A model generated the notes under the pieces. The model was not told the DNA's origin. It searched no databases and saw only the letters and a program-made list of their open reading frames with translations. Shown one piece after another: positions 57,582 to 64,000 of a DNA stretch of 64,000 bases (position 1 is its first letter; every line of letters begins with the position of its first letter). Made by a program: the position numbers and the translations under genes. Origin of the DNA: Aestuariibacter salexigens DSM 15300 (lineage in GTDB: Bacteria; Pseudomonadota; Gammaproteobacteria; Enterobacterales; Alteromonadaceae); the NCBI RefSeq assembly GCF_000429145.1, contig NZ_AUBH01000001.1, forward strand, positions 248,001 through 312,000, in the 5' to 3' direction.

Positions 57582-57611
57582 CTACTACTAAATGTCATTC
57601 ACGACGGCTTT

Positions 57612-58646
57612 ATGACCGACACTACATTGACCATACCGGTCCATTATCTGAATCAGATTGCCAACTATCTGGACAGTATCGGTTCATCAAAAGAGCGTTG
57701 GCTAGCCTGTGTCGGTCTTACCTATGAGGATGTGGTTGGCAACCATAAAACGCTCGATTTTGTTCATTATCGAACCCTGATCTGCGATGCGATAAGGTTG
57801 TCGGGCCAGCCTGAAATAGGCTTATTGGTGGGGCGCGGACTATCTATAAACTCCCATGGCATGTTGGGACTGGCTCTGTTGAATTGTTCCACCCCAAGGC
57901 AGGTACTGGACTTTTTTTCACGTTACATGGCCACGCGTACACCCCTGGTGAAACTCGATCTTGAACAATGCCAAGGTGGACTGCGGGTGCACCTTACTGA
58001 GTGCATTCCACTGGAGGAGATAAAGCAAACCTTTCTTGAAGCAGTGATGATGACACTAACCAAAGCACTGCATGTCGTGGTAGATGAGCCCACCATTATT
58101 ACGCATGTGAGATTTGATTTTCCCGAACCTGAATACGGGCCACTGTATCGCAGCGTATTTGCGTGCGAGGTAGAGTTTAATGCGCCTACTACCGCGCTTG
58201 ATGTACCTTTGGCCATGCTTGACATGGCGTTGCCTCTGGCTGACAGGCACACATTGCTGCAGGCTCAGGAGTTTTGTGAGCAGGAGCTTGACCGTTTACA
58301 AACAGTGCAATCAACAAGCAGTGATGTGAAACAAATTCTGATTGCTCAACGGGAACATATGCCCGGCTTACAAGAGGTTGCAAAGACATTGAACATGACG
58401 CCTCGAACATTGCACCGCCGACTTCAGGGTGAACAGACAAGCTTTCAGCAGCTCACGGATGAAGTGAGGTTTTCATTAGCAAAGGAACATTTGCATTACC
58501 AGCGGATGCCGATAAAGCAGCTAGCCTATTTGCTCGGATACGCCGATGTGGCTAACTTCAGACGCGCATTTAAACGCTGGAGTGGTCTGTCTCCCCAGGA
58601 ATTTCGTAAAAACCACAGCGCACAAGTGGAGAAAAAACGTGGCTGA
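57612..58646 (+). CDS. AraC/XylS family regulator, probable regulator of alkB
   Basis: A 344-aa regulator. Residues about 20-210 form the arabinose-binding-like N-terminal domain of the OruR/ArgR-type AraC group (QPEIGLLVGRGLSINSHGMLGLALLNCSTPRQVLDFFSRYM). Residues about 245-335 are two helix-turn-helix units: PGLQEVAKTLNMTPRTLHRRLQGE and MPIKQLAYLLGYADVANFRRAFKRWSGLSPQEFR. The alkM regulator AlkR of Acinetobacter is also AraC/XylS type, and the divergent position next to ferredoxin-alkB supports this role. Its 3' end overlaps the hydrolase gene. Confidence 0.92.
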   Translation: MTDTTLTIPVHYLNQIANYLDSIGSSKERWLACVGLTYEDVVGNHKTLDFVHYRTLICDAIRLSGQPEIGLLVGRGLSINSHGMLGLALLNCSTPRQVLDFFSRYMATRTPLVKLDLEQCQGGLRVHLTECIPLEEIKQTFLEAVMMTLTKALHVVVDEPTIITHVRFDFPEPEYGPLYRSVFACEVEFNAPTTALDVPLAMLDMALPLADRHTLLQAQEFCEQELDRLQTVQSTSSDVKQILIAQREHMPGLQEVAKTLNMTPRTLHRRLQGEQTSFQQLTDEVRFSLAKEHLHYQRMPIKQLAYLLGYADVANFRRAFKRWSGLSPQEFRKNHSAQVEKKRG

Positions 58647-59460
58647 ACTGATTCATTTTGCCCATGCAAATGGCTTTCCATCAGGAAGTTACAGGAAACT
58701 ATTTAAGGCATTAGAAGGTGAACTAGATATTATCGCCATTGACAGACTAGGCCACGATCCTGCGATGCCTATCGATGACAACTGGGTTAATCCGGCCAAG
58801 GAGCTGTGCAGCTATGTGGCTAAGCATGCGAATCAGCCTGTGTATGCGATCGGTCATTCCTTTGGCGCAGTGGTATCTTACCTGGCCTGCTGCATGCAGC
58901 CGCAGCTGTTTAAAGGGCTACTTATGCTTGAACCACCCCTTGCCGTTGGTTTGCAGCAACCGGTATTTCGCCTGCTAAAAAAAACACCGCTGATTGATAA
59001 AGTGACGCCCGCCGGTCTCAGTAAATATCGCAAGTATGAGTGGCAACGTGATGAAGATGTAGTGGGCTATTTTAAGCAGAAAGGGCTGTTCAGGCCGATG
59101 GATCCCGAATGTGTTGAAGACTATGTTGCATCGGCGATAGAGCATCACGGTGACGTGTGGAAATTACGCTTTCACGTTGATGTAGAAACGGCCATATTCA
59201 GAACATTGCCGCATAATTTGAGTCGTTTCTATGGCAGGCTGCAATGTCCGTCGATGATGGTCACAGCGGAACACAGCAATGTATGTAAACCGTCCAGAAT
59301 AAAACCTTTCTTACGGGGGAATCGCATGCCTCATCAGGTTTTCAGTAATGCCGGACACATGTTCCCGCTAGAGCAACCAAAGCAGGTCGCGAAACTGATT
59401 AAGCAACTAATCAGCGACATGGCGCAGAGTACTGCGCCATCAGATGCACTGGCAGGCTAA
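58639..59460 (+). CDS. Alpha/beta hydrolase
   Basis: About 273 aa, Ser hydrolase. GTG 58639 follows TGGAGAAAA and overlaps the AraC gene by 8 nt; the frame open from 58546 lies in the AraC gene and is not used. Marks: IHFAHANGFPSGSYRKLF (HANGFP oxyanion loop), YAIGHSFGAVVSYL (nucleophile GHSFG), and the late NAGHMFPLEQP with the catalytic His. This HANGFP type is common in marine Proteobacteria near lipid genes. Cotranscribed with the AraC regulator. Substrate unknown; an ester of an alkane-oxidation product is possible. Confidence 0.88.
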   Translation: MAELIHFAHANGFPSGSYRKLFKALEGELDIIAIDRLGHDPAMPIDDNWVNPAKELCSYVAKHANQPVYAIGHSFGAVVSYLACCMQPQLFKGLLMLEPPLAVGLQQPVFRLLKKTPLIDKVTPAGLSKYRKYEWQRDEDVVGYFKQKGLFRPMDPECVEDYVASAIEHHGDVWKLRFHVDVETAIFRTLPHNLSRFYGRLQCPSMMVTAEHSNVCKPSRIKPFLRGNRMPHQVFSNAGHMFPLEQPKQVAKLIKQLISDMAQSTAPSDALAG

Positions 59461-59468
59461 ACCCTCTA

Positions 59469-60734
59469 TCAGCCATAGCCGACGGGCAGCCCCAGCATTT
59501 CGCGAGTGACCAGCACCACGCCCTTTTCGGACACTCTGAAGCCTCTGGCTCGGTCTTCATCATGGTTAACGCCTATTTGCATACCTTCGGGCACCACCAC
59601 GCCGCGATCTAGAATGGCTTTTTTGATGGTGCAGTGCCGTTTCACTTCAACGTCAGGCAGTAAAACGGATTCTTCAATCTTGCTGAAACTGTGTACTCTT
59701 GCATTGGAAAAGCATAACGTTTTGCGCACCGTGGCACCTGAAATAATACACCCTCCGGACACCACAGAGTCGATTGCTTCACCACGACGATCCTGTTCTT
59801 CCCAGACGAATTTTGCCGGTGGTAACTGCTCCTGATAGGTCCAGATAGGCCACTTTCTGTCGTAAATGTTCAGTGCGGGGACAGGTGCAACCAATTCCAT
59901 ATTGGCCTGCCAGAAGGAGTCCAGGGTACCCACATCTCGCCAGTAAGCCTGTTCTGCATCGCCGTTGGTAAAAGAATACGCATAAACCGGGTGATCTTTG
60001 ATTATTGCCGGAATAATGTCCTTACCGAAGTCACGCTCTGAACCACTGGTTTCTGAATCCCGCTTGAGCTGTTCGAACAAAAATTCAGTATCGAACACAT
60101 AGTTACCCATAGAGGCTAAACATAAACTGTCATTGCCTGGCAGCGGTGCAGGGTTAGCAGGCTTTTCCTGAAATCCGTGAATGCGCATGTTTTCGTCAAC
60201 CGACATGACACCGAATGCGCCAGCCGCTTCCTCTATCGGCACTGGCATGCAGCTGACCGTCATCTTAGCACCCGTCTCCACGTGGTGAGCCAGCATATCG
60301 CCATAATCCATCCGGTAAATATGGTCGCCTGAAAGGATCATTACGTACTTTGGCAATTCGTTACGGATGATATCAATATTCTGGAACACGGCGTCGGCAG
60401 TGCCTTCATACCAGTTTTCAGAATAGCGCTGTGACGCTGGCAGGATTTCAACAGACTCGCCAAGCTCCTTTTTGAAATGGCCCCAACCTCGCACCAGATG
60501 ACGTATAAGACTGTGTGATTTGTACTGGGTGATGACACCGATACGGCGGATCCCGGAGTTCACGCAGTTGGAAAGAGGGAAATCGATGATTCTGAATTTT
60601 CCGCCGAAATACAGCGCCGGTTTTGCCCGCCAGCTGGTAAGTTCGTGTAACCGGGAACCACGACCGCCGGCCAGAATAAGAGCATAGGTATCTCGTGTGA
60701 GATTACTGATATAACGATGACTGTTTTGCGCCAT
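59469..60734 (-). CDS. glgC: Glucose-1-phosphate adenylyltransferase
   Basis: Makes ADP-glucose, the committed and allosterically controlled step of glycogen synthesis. 421 aa. Marks: [45 protein letters not shown] at the N-terminus, [44 protein letters not shown] and the C-terminal beta-helix [38 protein letters not shown]. The ATG is preceded by GGAG. It is not clustered with glgP or glgA in this window. It is convergent with the hydrolase gene (8-bp gap) and divergent from a GlxA-type regulator. Confidence 0.97.
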   Translation of the reverse strand: MAQNSHRYISNLTRDTYALILAGGRGSRLHELTSWRAKPALYFGGKFRIIDFPLSNCVNSGIRRIGVITQYKSHSLIRHLVRGWGHFKKELGESVEILPASQRYSENWYEGTADAVFQNIDIIRNELPKYVMILSGDHIYRMDYGDMLAHHVETGAKMTVSCMPVPIEEAAGAFGVMSVDENMRIHGFQEKPANPAPLPGNDSLCLASMGNYVFDTEFLFEQLKRDSETSGSERDFGKDIIPAIIKDHPVYAYSFTNGDAEQAYWRDVGTLDSFWQANMELVAPVPALNIYDRKWPIWTYQEQLPPAKFVWEEQDRRGEAIDSVVSGGCIISGATVRKTLCFSNARVHSFSKIEESVLLPDVEVKRHCTIKKAILDRGVVVPEGMQIGVNHDEDRARGFRVSEKGVVLVTREMLGLPVGYG

Positions 60735-60971
60735 TTCACTAACTCCGTGTTTTTGCAGGGTCTCAGAGTGTGTTTAGTTGTGCTGAACAAATAAACACCA
60801 TCTCATATTACACGCATTAACGACCAGCACAATTAGGTTACATTCCACTTTGTCGTGACAAACTGCTGTATTCAACGCAACCCATGATCAAAACTACTTG
60901 GCGGAATATTAAATGAGCGTTAATCTTCGGCCAATGTGGGTAGTAAAAATAGTGAACAAGGAGTTCGGTCT

Positions 60972-61937
60972 GTGAAGCGCATCGGTATTTTAATCACGCC
61001 GCAGATCAACTTATTTGCGTTATCTTGCGCAACAGAGGTCTTTGCTGGTGGGCGAGCCGAGTCACCGACATGGTATGAGTGCGAATTCATCTGTTTTGAA
61101 AAGCCGCCGTTTTCCACCCGTTGTGGCATTGCTATCGACGTTAACTGTAGCCGTTCGTTAGCTAACATTGACACACTGATTATCCCCAGCTGGCCTGTCG
61201 AGCAAAAGCACGTGCGTTTACCGATGGCAGAGCAGATCATGGCGCTTTACGCCCGTGGTGGACAGATACATGGATTCGGCTCGGGCGCTTTTCTGCTCGC
61301 GCAGCTTGGCTTGCTGGAAAACAAGTCTGCTACAACACACTGGCGTCATGCAGCGCAGTTCAGAAAACGTTTTACTCATACACATTATCTGGATGACGTG
61401 ATGTATTGCATTGATGGCAATATTGGTACGTCCGCTGGCAGTGCCGCAGCACTCGATCTCGGTATCGAGATAGTGCGACGGGATTTTGGTCATGATGTGG
61501 CCAACAGGGTAGCCAAAAGGTTGCTATTCTCGCCGCAGCGCCAGGGTGGGCAGGGCCAATTTGTCGATCCGAATGAGCCGCTATATGACGGCAATTTGGC
61601 TGATGTGATGAAATGGGCAGTTAAGCATCTGGATAAAATCAAAGATGTCGATGCACTTGCTGAGCGAGCAGGGATGTCGCGAAGAAGTTTCGACCGCCAT
61701 TTCCGTGCCGCAACGGGCTCGAGTGCAAAGGTATGGCTGAATAAGCAGCGCATTACGATAGCAAAGAGTATTCTTGAAGACAGCGATGTGGCGCTGGACA
61801 TCTTAGCTCGCCTGGTTGGTTTTGATAACGCGATAACCCTGCGGTTTAATTTCAATAAATACGTTGGTATCTCTCCAGCTGCCTATCGTTCAGAATTCGG
61901 CAAAAAGGAGGAGCGACATGAAAAAAGTGTTGTTTGA
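60972..61937 (+). CDS. GlxA-type AraC regulator with DJ-1/PfpI domain
   Basis: About 321 aa. The N-terminal part (1 to about 190) is a DJ-1/PfpI amidase-like domain (IGILITPQINLFALSCATEVFAGG, HGFGSGAFLLAQLGLLENKSATTHW), where the usual catalytic Cys position reads GSGAF, so it is non-enzymatic. The C-terminal 110 residues are an AraC HTH pair (VDALAERAGMSRRSFDRHFRAATGSS and SDVALDILARLVGFDNAITLRFNF). GTG 60972 is chosen since AAGGAG ends 8 nt upstream; the frame open to 60936 has no such site. Its 3' end overlaps the nucleoside hydrolase, which is probably its target. Confidence 0.9.
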   Translation: MKRIGILITPQINLFALSCATEVFAGGRAESPTWYECEFICFEKPPFSTRCGIAIDVNCSRSLANIDTLIIPSWPVEQKHVRLPMAEQIMALYARGGQIHGFGSGAFLLAQLGLLENKSATTHWRHAAQFRKRFTHTHYLDDVMYCIDGNIGTSAGSAAALDLGIEIVRRDFGHDVANRVAKRLLFSPQRQGGQGQFVDPNEPLYDGNLADVMKWAVKHLDKIKDVDALAERAGMSRRSFDRHFRAATGSSAKVWLNKQRITIAKSILEDSDVALDILARLVGFDNAITLRFNFNKYVGISPAAYRSEFGKKEERHEKSVV

Positions 61938-62865
61938 CCATGATGGCGGCATTGATGATCTGCTGTCTCTGATGTTGCTGTTGTCATCACCGGATATCGA
62001 GTTAATCGGTATTACGGTCACACCGGCAGATTGTTACGCCGATGAAGCGCTACGTTCGACATTGAAGCTATGTGGTTTATTTGGCAAGACTGATATCCCC
62101 GTCGCTGTCGGTGATTTGCATGGTATCAATGCCTTTCCAGCTGAGTGGCGAGCCCAGCCTAAGATGTGCAATGCGCTACCTGCTATGCTGCGGGTTGACG
62201 CCAAACTAGATCAATTAGATAGCAGGCCCGCAAGCGAGCTGATCAGCTCACTGCTTGAAGAGGCGGTAGAGCCCATTACTGTTCTGATGACGGGTCCGTG
62301 CAGTAACCTTAATGCCGCATTAGACGATTCACCACAGGCTCATGCAAAGATAGAAGAGGTGGTATGGATGGCGGGTGCTTTGAAGGTGAGAGGCAATGTT
62401 GCCATGCATAATCATGACGGCAGCGCCGAGTGGAATGTATTTTGGGACCCGGTTTCCGCCAAACAGCTTCTATCAAAAAATCTACCACTGACGCTGGTCC
62501 CCCTGGACGCCACCAATGCATTTCCCGTTAGCATGGATTTTCTTGCTTCACTGGCGACGTTACGAAGCAGTCAGGTAGCCGATCTGGCAGGACAAATGTG
62601 GGCGGCAACCGTCACCAGTTTGCCAAGCTACGAATATACGTATTTTATGTGGGACGTGTTGGCGACTTGCTGCGTCTTGCCGTTGAGGCAGCATATGAGA
62701 TTTACTGACAAAAAAATAGATGTGCTGGTATCCGACCCCAGTGCGGGCCAAACAACAATATCTGCCAATGGGACGCAAGTGTCCGTGCTTGAACGGGCTG
62801 AAAAAGAGGCTGTGTTAGCCGGTATCATCGAGTTATTTGATAAAAACTTTGTGACGGATTTTTGA
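61918..62865 (+). CDS. Nucleoside hydrolase (IUNH family)
   Basis: Hydrolyses the N-glycosidic bond of ribonucleosides, with a calcium-bound active site. 315 aa. The N-terminus KKVLFDHDGGIDDLLSLMLLLSS is the DxDxxxDD calcium motif in the form DHDGGIDD; VLMTGPCSNLNAAL, MAGALKVRGNVAMHNHDGSAEWNVFWDPVSAKQLL and FMWDVLAT follow as in the family. ATG 61918 has an ideal AAGGAGGAG site located inside the end of the glxA-type gene (20-nt overlap). Base preference cannot be told. A purine/pyrimidine salvage role is likely. Confidence 0.9.
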   Translation: MKKVLFDHDGGIDDLLSLMLLLSSPDIELIGITVTPADCYADEALRSTLKLCGLFGKTDIPVAVGDLHGINAFPAEWRAQPKMCNALPAMLRVDAKLDQLDSRPASELISSLLEEAVEPITVLMTGPCSNLNAALDDSPQAHAKIEEVVWMAGALKVRGNVAMHNHDGSAEWNVFWDPVSAKQLLSKNLPLTLVPLDATNAFPVSMDFLASLATLRSSQVADLAGQMWAATVTSLPSYEYTYFMWDVLATCCVLPLRQHMRFTDKKIDVLVSDPSAGQTTISANGTQVSVLERAEKEAVLAGIIELFDKNFVTDF

Positions 62866-62929
62866 TGCCATTCAAAATGTAAAAAACATGTTATAAACTC
62901 GACCTATCACGCAGACACAGGAATGTATT

Positions 62930-63454
62930 GTGAAAAAAGCGCTTATCATTGTCATCGGATTGATCGTGGCATTTATTGCTGTTGGGTTTGTTTTACCGTC
63001 AGATTTTAAAGTAGAGCGGAGCATTGTGATTGATGCACCCGCGGAAGAGATATACCCACGGATAGTTGATTTACGCCGCTGGCAGGACTGGGGAGTGTGG
63101 TTCAAGCGCGATCCTCAGATGGAGGTAAGTTTTTCTGGTCCTGACAGAGCCATCGGGATGAAATCCGAGTGGAAAAGTGAAACCGAAGGCAACGGTGAGA
63201 TGCAGATTATTGCCCTGGAACACAATCAGCGCGTGTCTTATTCGCTTTACTTTCCTGATTTCGAAATGGGCTCAACCGGTGAATTTGTGTTGCAGGCGCA
63301 AAATGACAACACGCTAGTCACGTGGACTGACGAAGGCGACGTGGGGAACAATCCTCTCAATCGCTATTTTGCATTGATGATGGATTCCATGATCGGGCCT
63401 GATTTTGAAGCTGGGCTGGATAATTTAAAAATGCTGACTGAAAACGGCAGCTAA
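62930..63454 (+). CDS. SRPBCC family membrane-anchored protein
   Basis: A 174-aa protein. Residues about 4-24 are a membrane anchor (ALIIVIGLIVAFIAVGFVL). The rest is the START-like SRPBCC fold: SDFKVERSIVIDAPAEEIYPRIVDLRRWQDWGVWF, then GMKSEWKSETEGNGEMQIIALEHNQRVSYSLYF and VTWTDEGDVG. This type (polyketide cyclase/dehydrase-like) is common and binds unknown hydrophobic ligands. GTG 62930 start. It is followed 2 bp later by a desaturase, so the pair may handle lipids. Confidence 0.84.
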   Translation: MKKALIIVIGLIVAFIAVGFVLPSDFKVERSIVIDAPAEEIYPRIVDLRRWQDWGVWFKRDPQMEVSFSGPDRAIGMKSEWKSETEGNGEMQIIALEHNQRVSYSLYFPDFEMGSTGEFVLQAQNDNTLVTWTDEGDVGNNPLNRYFALMMDSMIGPDFEAGLDNLKMLTENGS

Positions 63455-63456
63455 CG

Positions 63457-64000
63457 ATGGAAGCAAGAGGTACGCAGTCAGCTATGCCAGTAGAGTCTGA
63501 TTTTAGAAGTATATTAAAGGGCCAAAACCTAAAGCCATTTTTACAGCGTTCAGACAGTCAGGCATGGTGGTTGCTTTTGGTAAATTATTCGCTGCTAGCC
63601 GTCGCATTTGCGCTGCCAATTTTGTGGTTTAACATAGGCACTGTAATCATTTCTCTAATTTTACTGGGCAACAGGCAGCTTGGCCTTGGCATACTCATGC
63701 ATGACTGTGTGCACGCCGCACTGTTTAACAGTAAGACACTCAATAAACGTATCGGGGAGTGGTGTTGTGCCGGCCCGATACTCGCACAGTTTGAGGGCTA
63801 TCGTCGTTATCATTTGCGCCATCATGCTAAAGCGGGGACCACTGATGATCCCGACTATCCCAATTACCGGCCATATCCGGTGGCAAAGGCCAGTTTACGA
63901 CGCAAACTAATACGCGATACCTTTGGTATCACTGGGGTGAAAAATTTAGCGTTGCTGATGCTCATGCATGCGGGCGTCGTTGAATATGATATGGCGTATA
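63457..64000 (+). CDS. Fatty acid desaturase, 5' part (cut by window end)
   Basis: An uninterrupted frame from ATG 63457 to the window edge, 181 codons. Two hydrophobic helices (LLLVNYSLLAVAFALPILWF and IGTVIISLILL) are followed by the first di-iron His boxes: GILMHDCVHAALF (HxxxxH) and YHLRHHAKAGT (HxxHH). These match the membrane fatty acid desaturase family; the last His box lies beyond the window. ATG 63484 is an alternative start nearer the conserved part. It begins 2 bp after the SRPBCC gene. Chain position and substrate cannot be told from this part. Confidence 0.85.
   Translation, partial: MEARGTQSAMPVESDFRSILKGQNLKPFLQRSDSQAWWLLLVNYSLLAVAFALPILWFNIGTVIISLILLGNRQLGLGILMHDCVHAALFNSKTLNKRIGEWCCAGPILAQFEGYRRYHLRHHAKAGTTDDPDYPNYRPYPVAKASLRRKLIRDTFGITGVKNLALLMLMHAGVVEYDMAY

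Noticed and set aside
58546-58638. Longer start for the alpha/beta hydrolase inside the AraC gene
   Set aside because: The 31 extra residues are an out-of-frame reading of the AraC helix-turn-helix region; GTG 58639 has a ribosome site and the right N-terminus.

Overview
The window reads as ordinary chromosome of a marine-type gammaproteobacterium, most likely Alteromonadales (Alteromonadaceae-like). This is inferred from gene content: the thrS-infC-rpmI-rplT-PEP-CTERM-pheS-pheT-ihfA run, epmC/yfcL, FlgO-type lipoproteins, FimV/HubP, mnmC-fabB, pdxB-asd and many c-di-GMP proteins. Coding density is high and no prophage, transposase, rRNA operon, CRISPR array or conjugative module is visible. 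Both ends cut genes: a phosphoglucomutase at the left and a fatty acid desaturase at the right.

Layout. 1-3.5 kb: glycogen metabolism (end of pgm, then glgP); glgC lies far away at 59.5-60.7 kb. 3.6-6.5 kb: an EAL/GGDEF protein, astE and a HIT protein. 6.5-9.7 kb (minus strand): a tightly overlapping cluster of an ACT protein, a PTS EIIA-like protein without its phospho-histidine, an ArsC/YffB protein, dapE, an M15 peptidase and a 47-aa membrane protein. 10-12 kb: VOC protein, patatin-like and AspH-like enzymes. 12.1-12.4 kb: a tRNA-Val(GAC) preceded by a structured copy of its own 5' part. 12.6-19.3 kb: acyltransferase/cNMP-binding fusion, bax, a PAS-GGDEF cyclase and small conserved proteins. 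19.4-27.8 kb: translation cluster, with a leader attenuator before thrS and an AUC start on infC. 27.8-33.4 kb: mscS, membrane-anchored retropepsin, thioesterase, epmC and an ATP-NAD kinase-like protein. 33.7-37.3 kb: a PAS protein and three tandem FlgO-like lipoproteins. 37.3-45.4 kb: mnmC, fabB, a Crp/Fnr regulator, an aldolase/hydrolase pair, pdxB and asd. 45.4-48.9 kb: fimV. 48.9-50.2 kb: a repeat-rich pocket around a Tat-exported intradiol dioxygenase. 50.2-54.6 kb: GGDEF, panE-like, DUF3185, HDOD and thioesterase genes. 54.7-59.5 kb: an alkane/lipid module (MFS carrier, alkB, ferredoxin, AraC regulator, hydrolase). 61-64 kb: GlxA-type regulator with a nucleoside hydrolase, an SRPBCC protein and a desaturase.

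The observations most worth following are these. (1) The tRNA-like element sits between a strong stable-RNA promoter and tRNA-Val. (2) An AraC-type half-site pair, 21 bp apart, lies in the alkB/araC divergent promoter. (3) A ~70-bp intergenic repeat family has near-perfect terminal inverted repeats and associated hairpins, and its copies abut or enter gene 3' ends. (4) The EIIA paralogue has His replaced by Gln at the phosphorylation site. (5) The acyltransferase-cNMP fusion has a domain order opposite to known cAMP-gated acetyltransferases. (6) Two related 15-bp palindromes lie upstream of glgP. All function calls rest on motif recognition by eye; no database search was possible.
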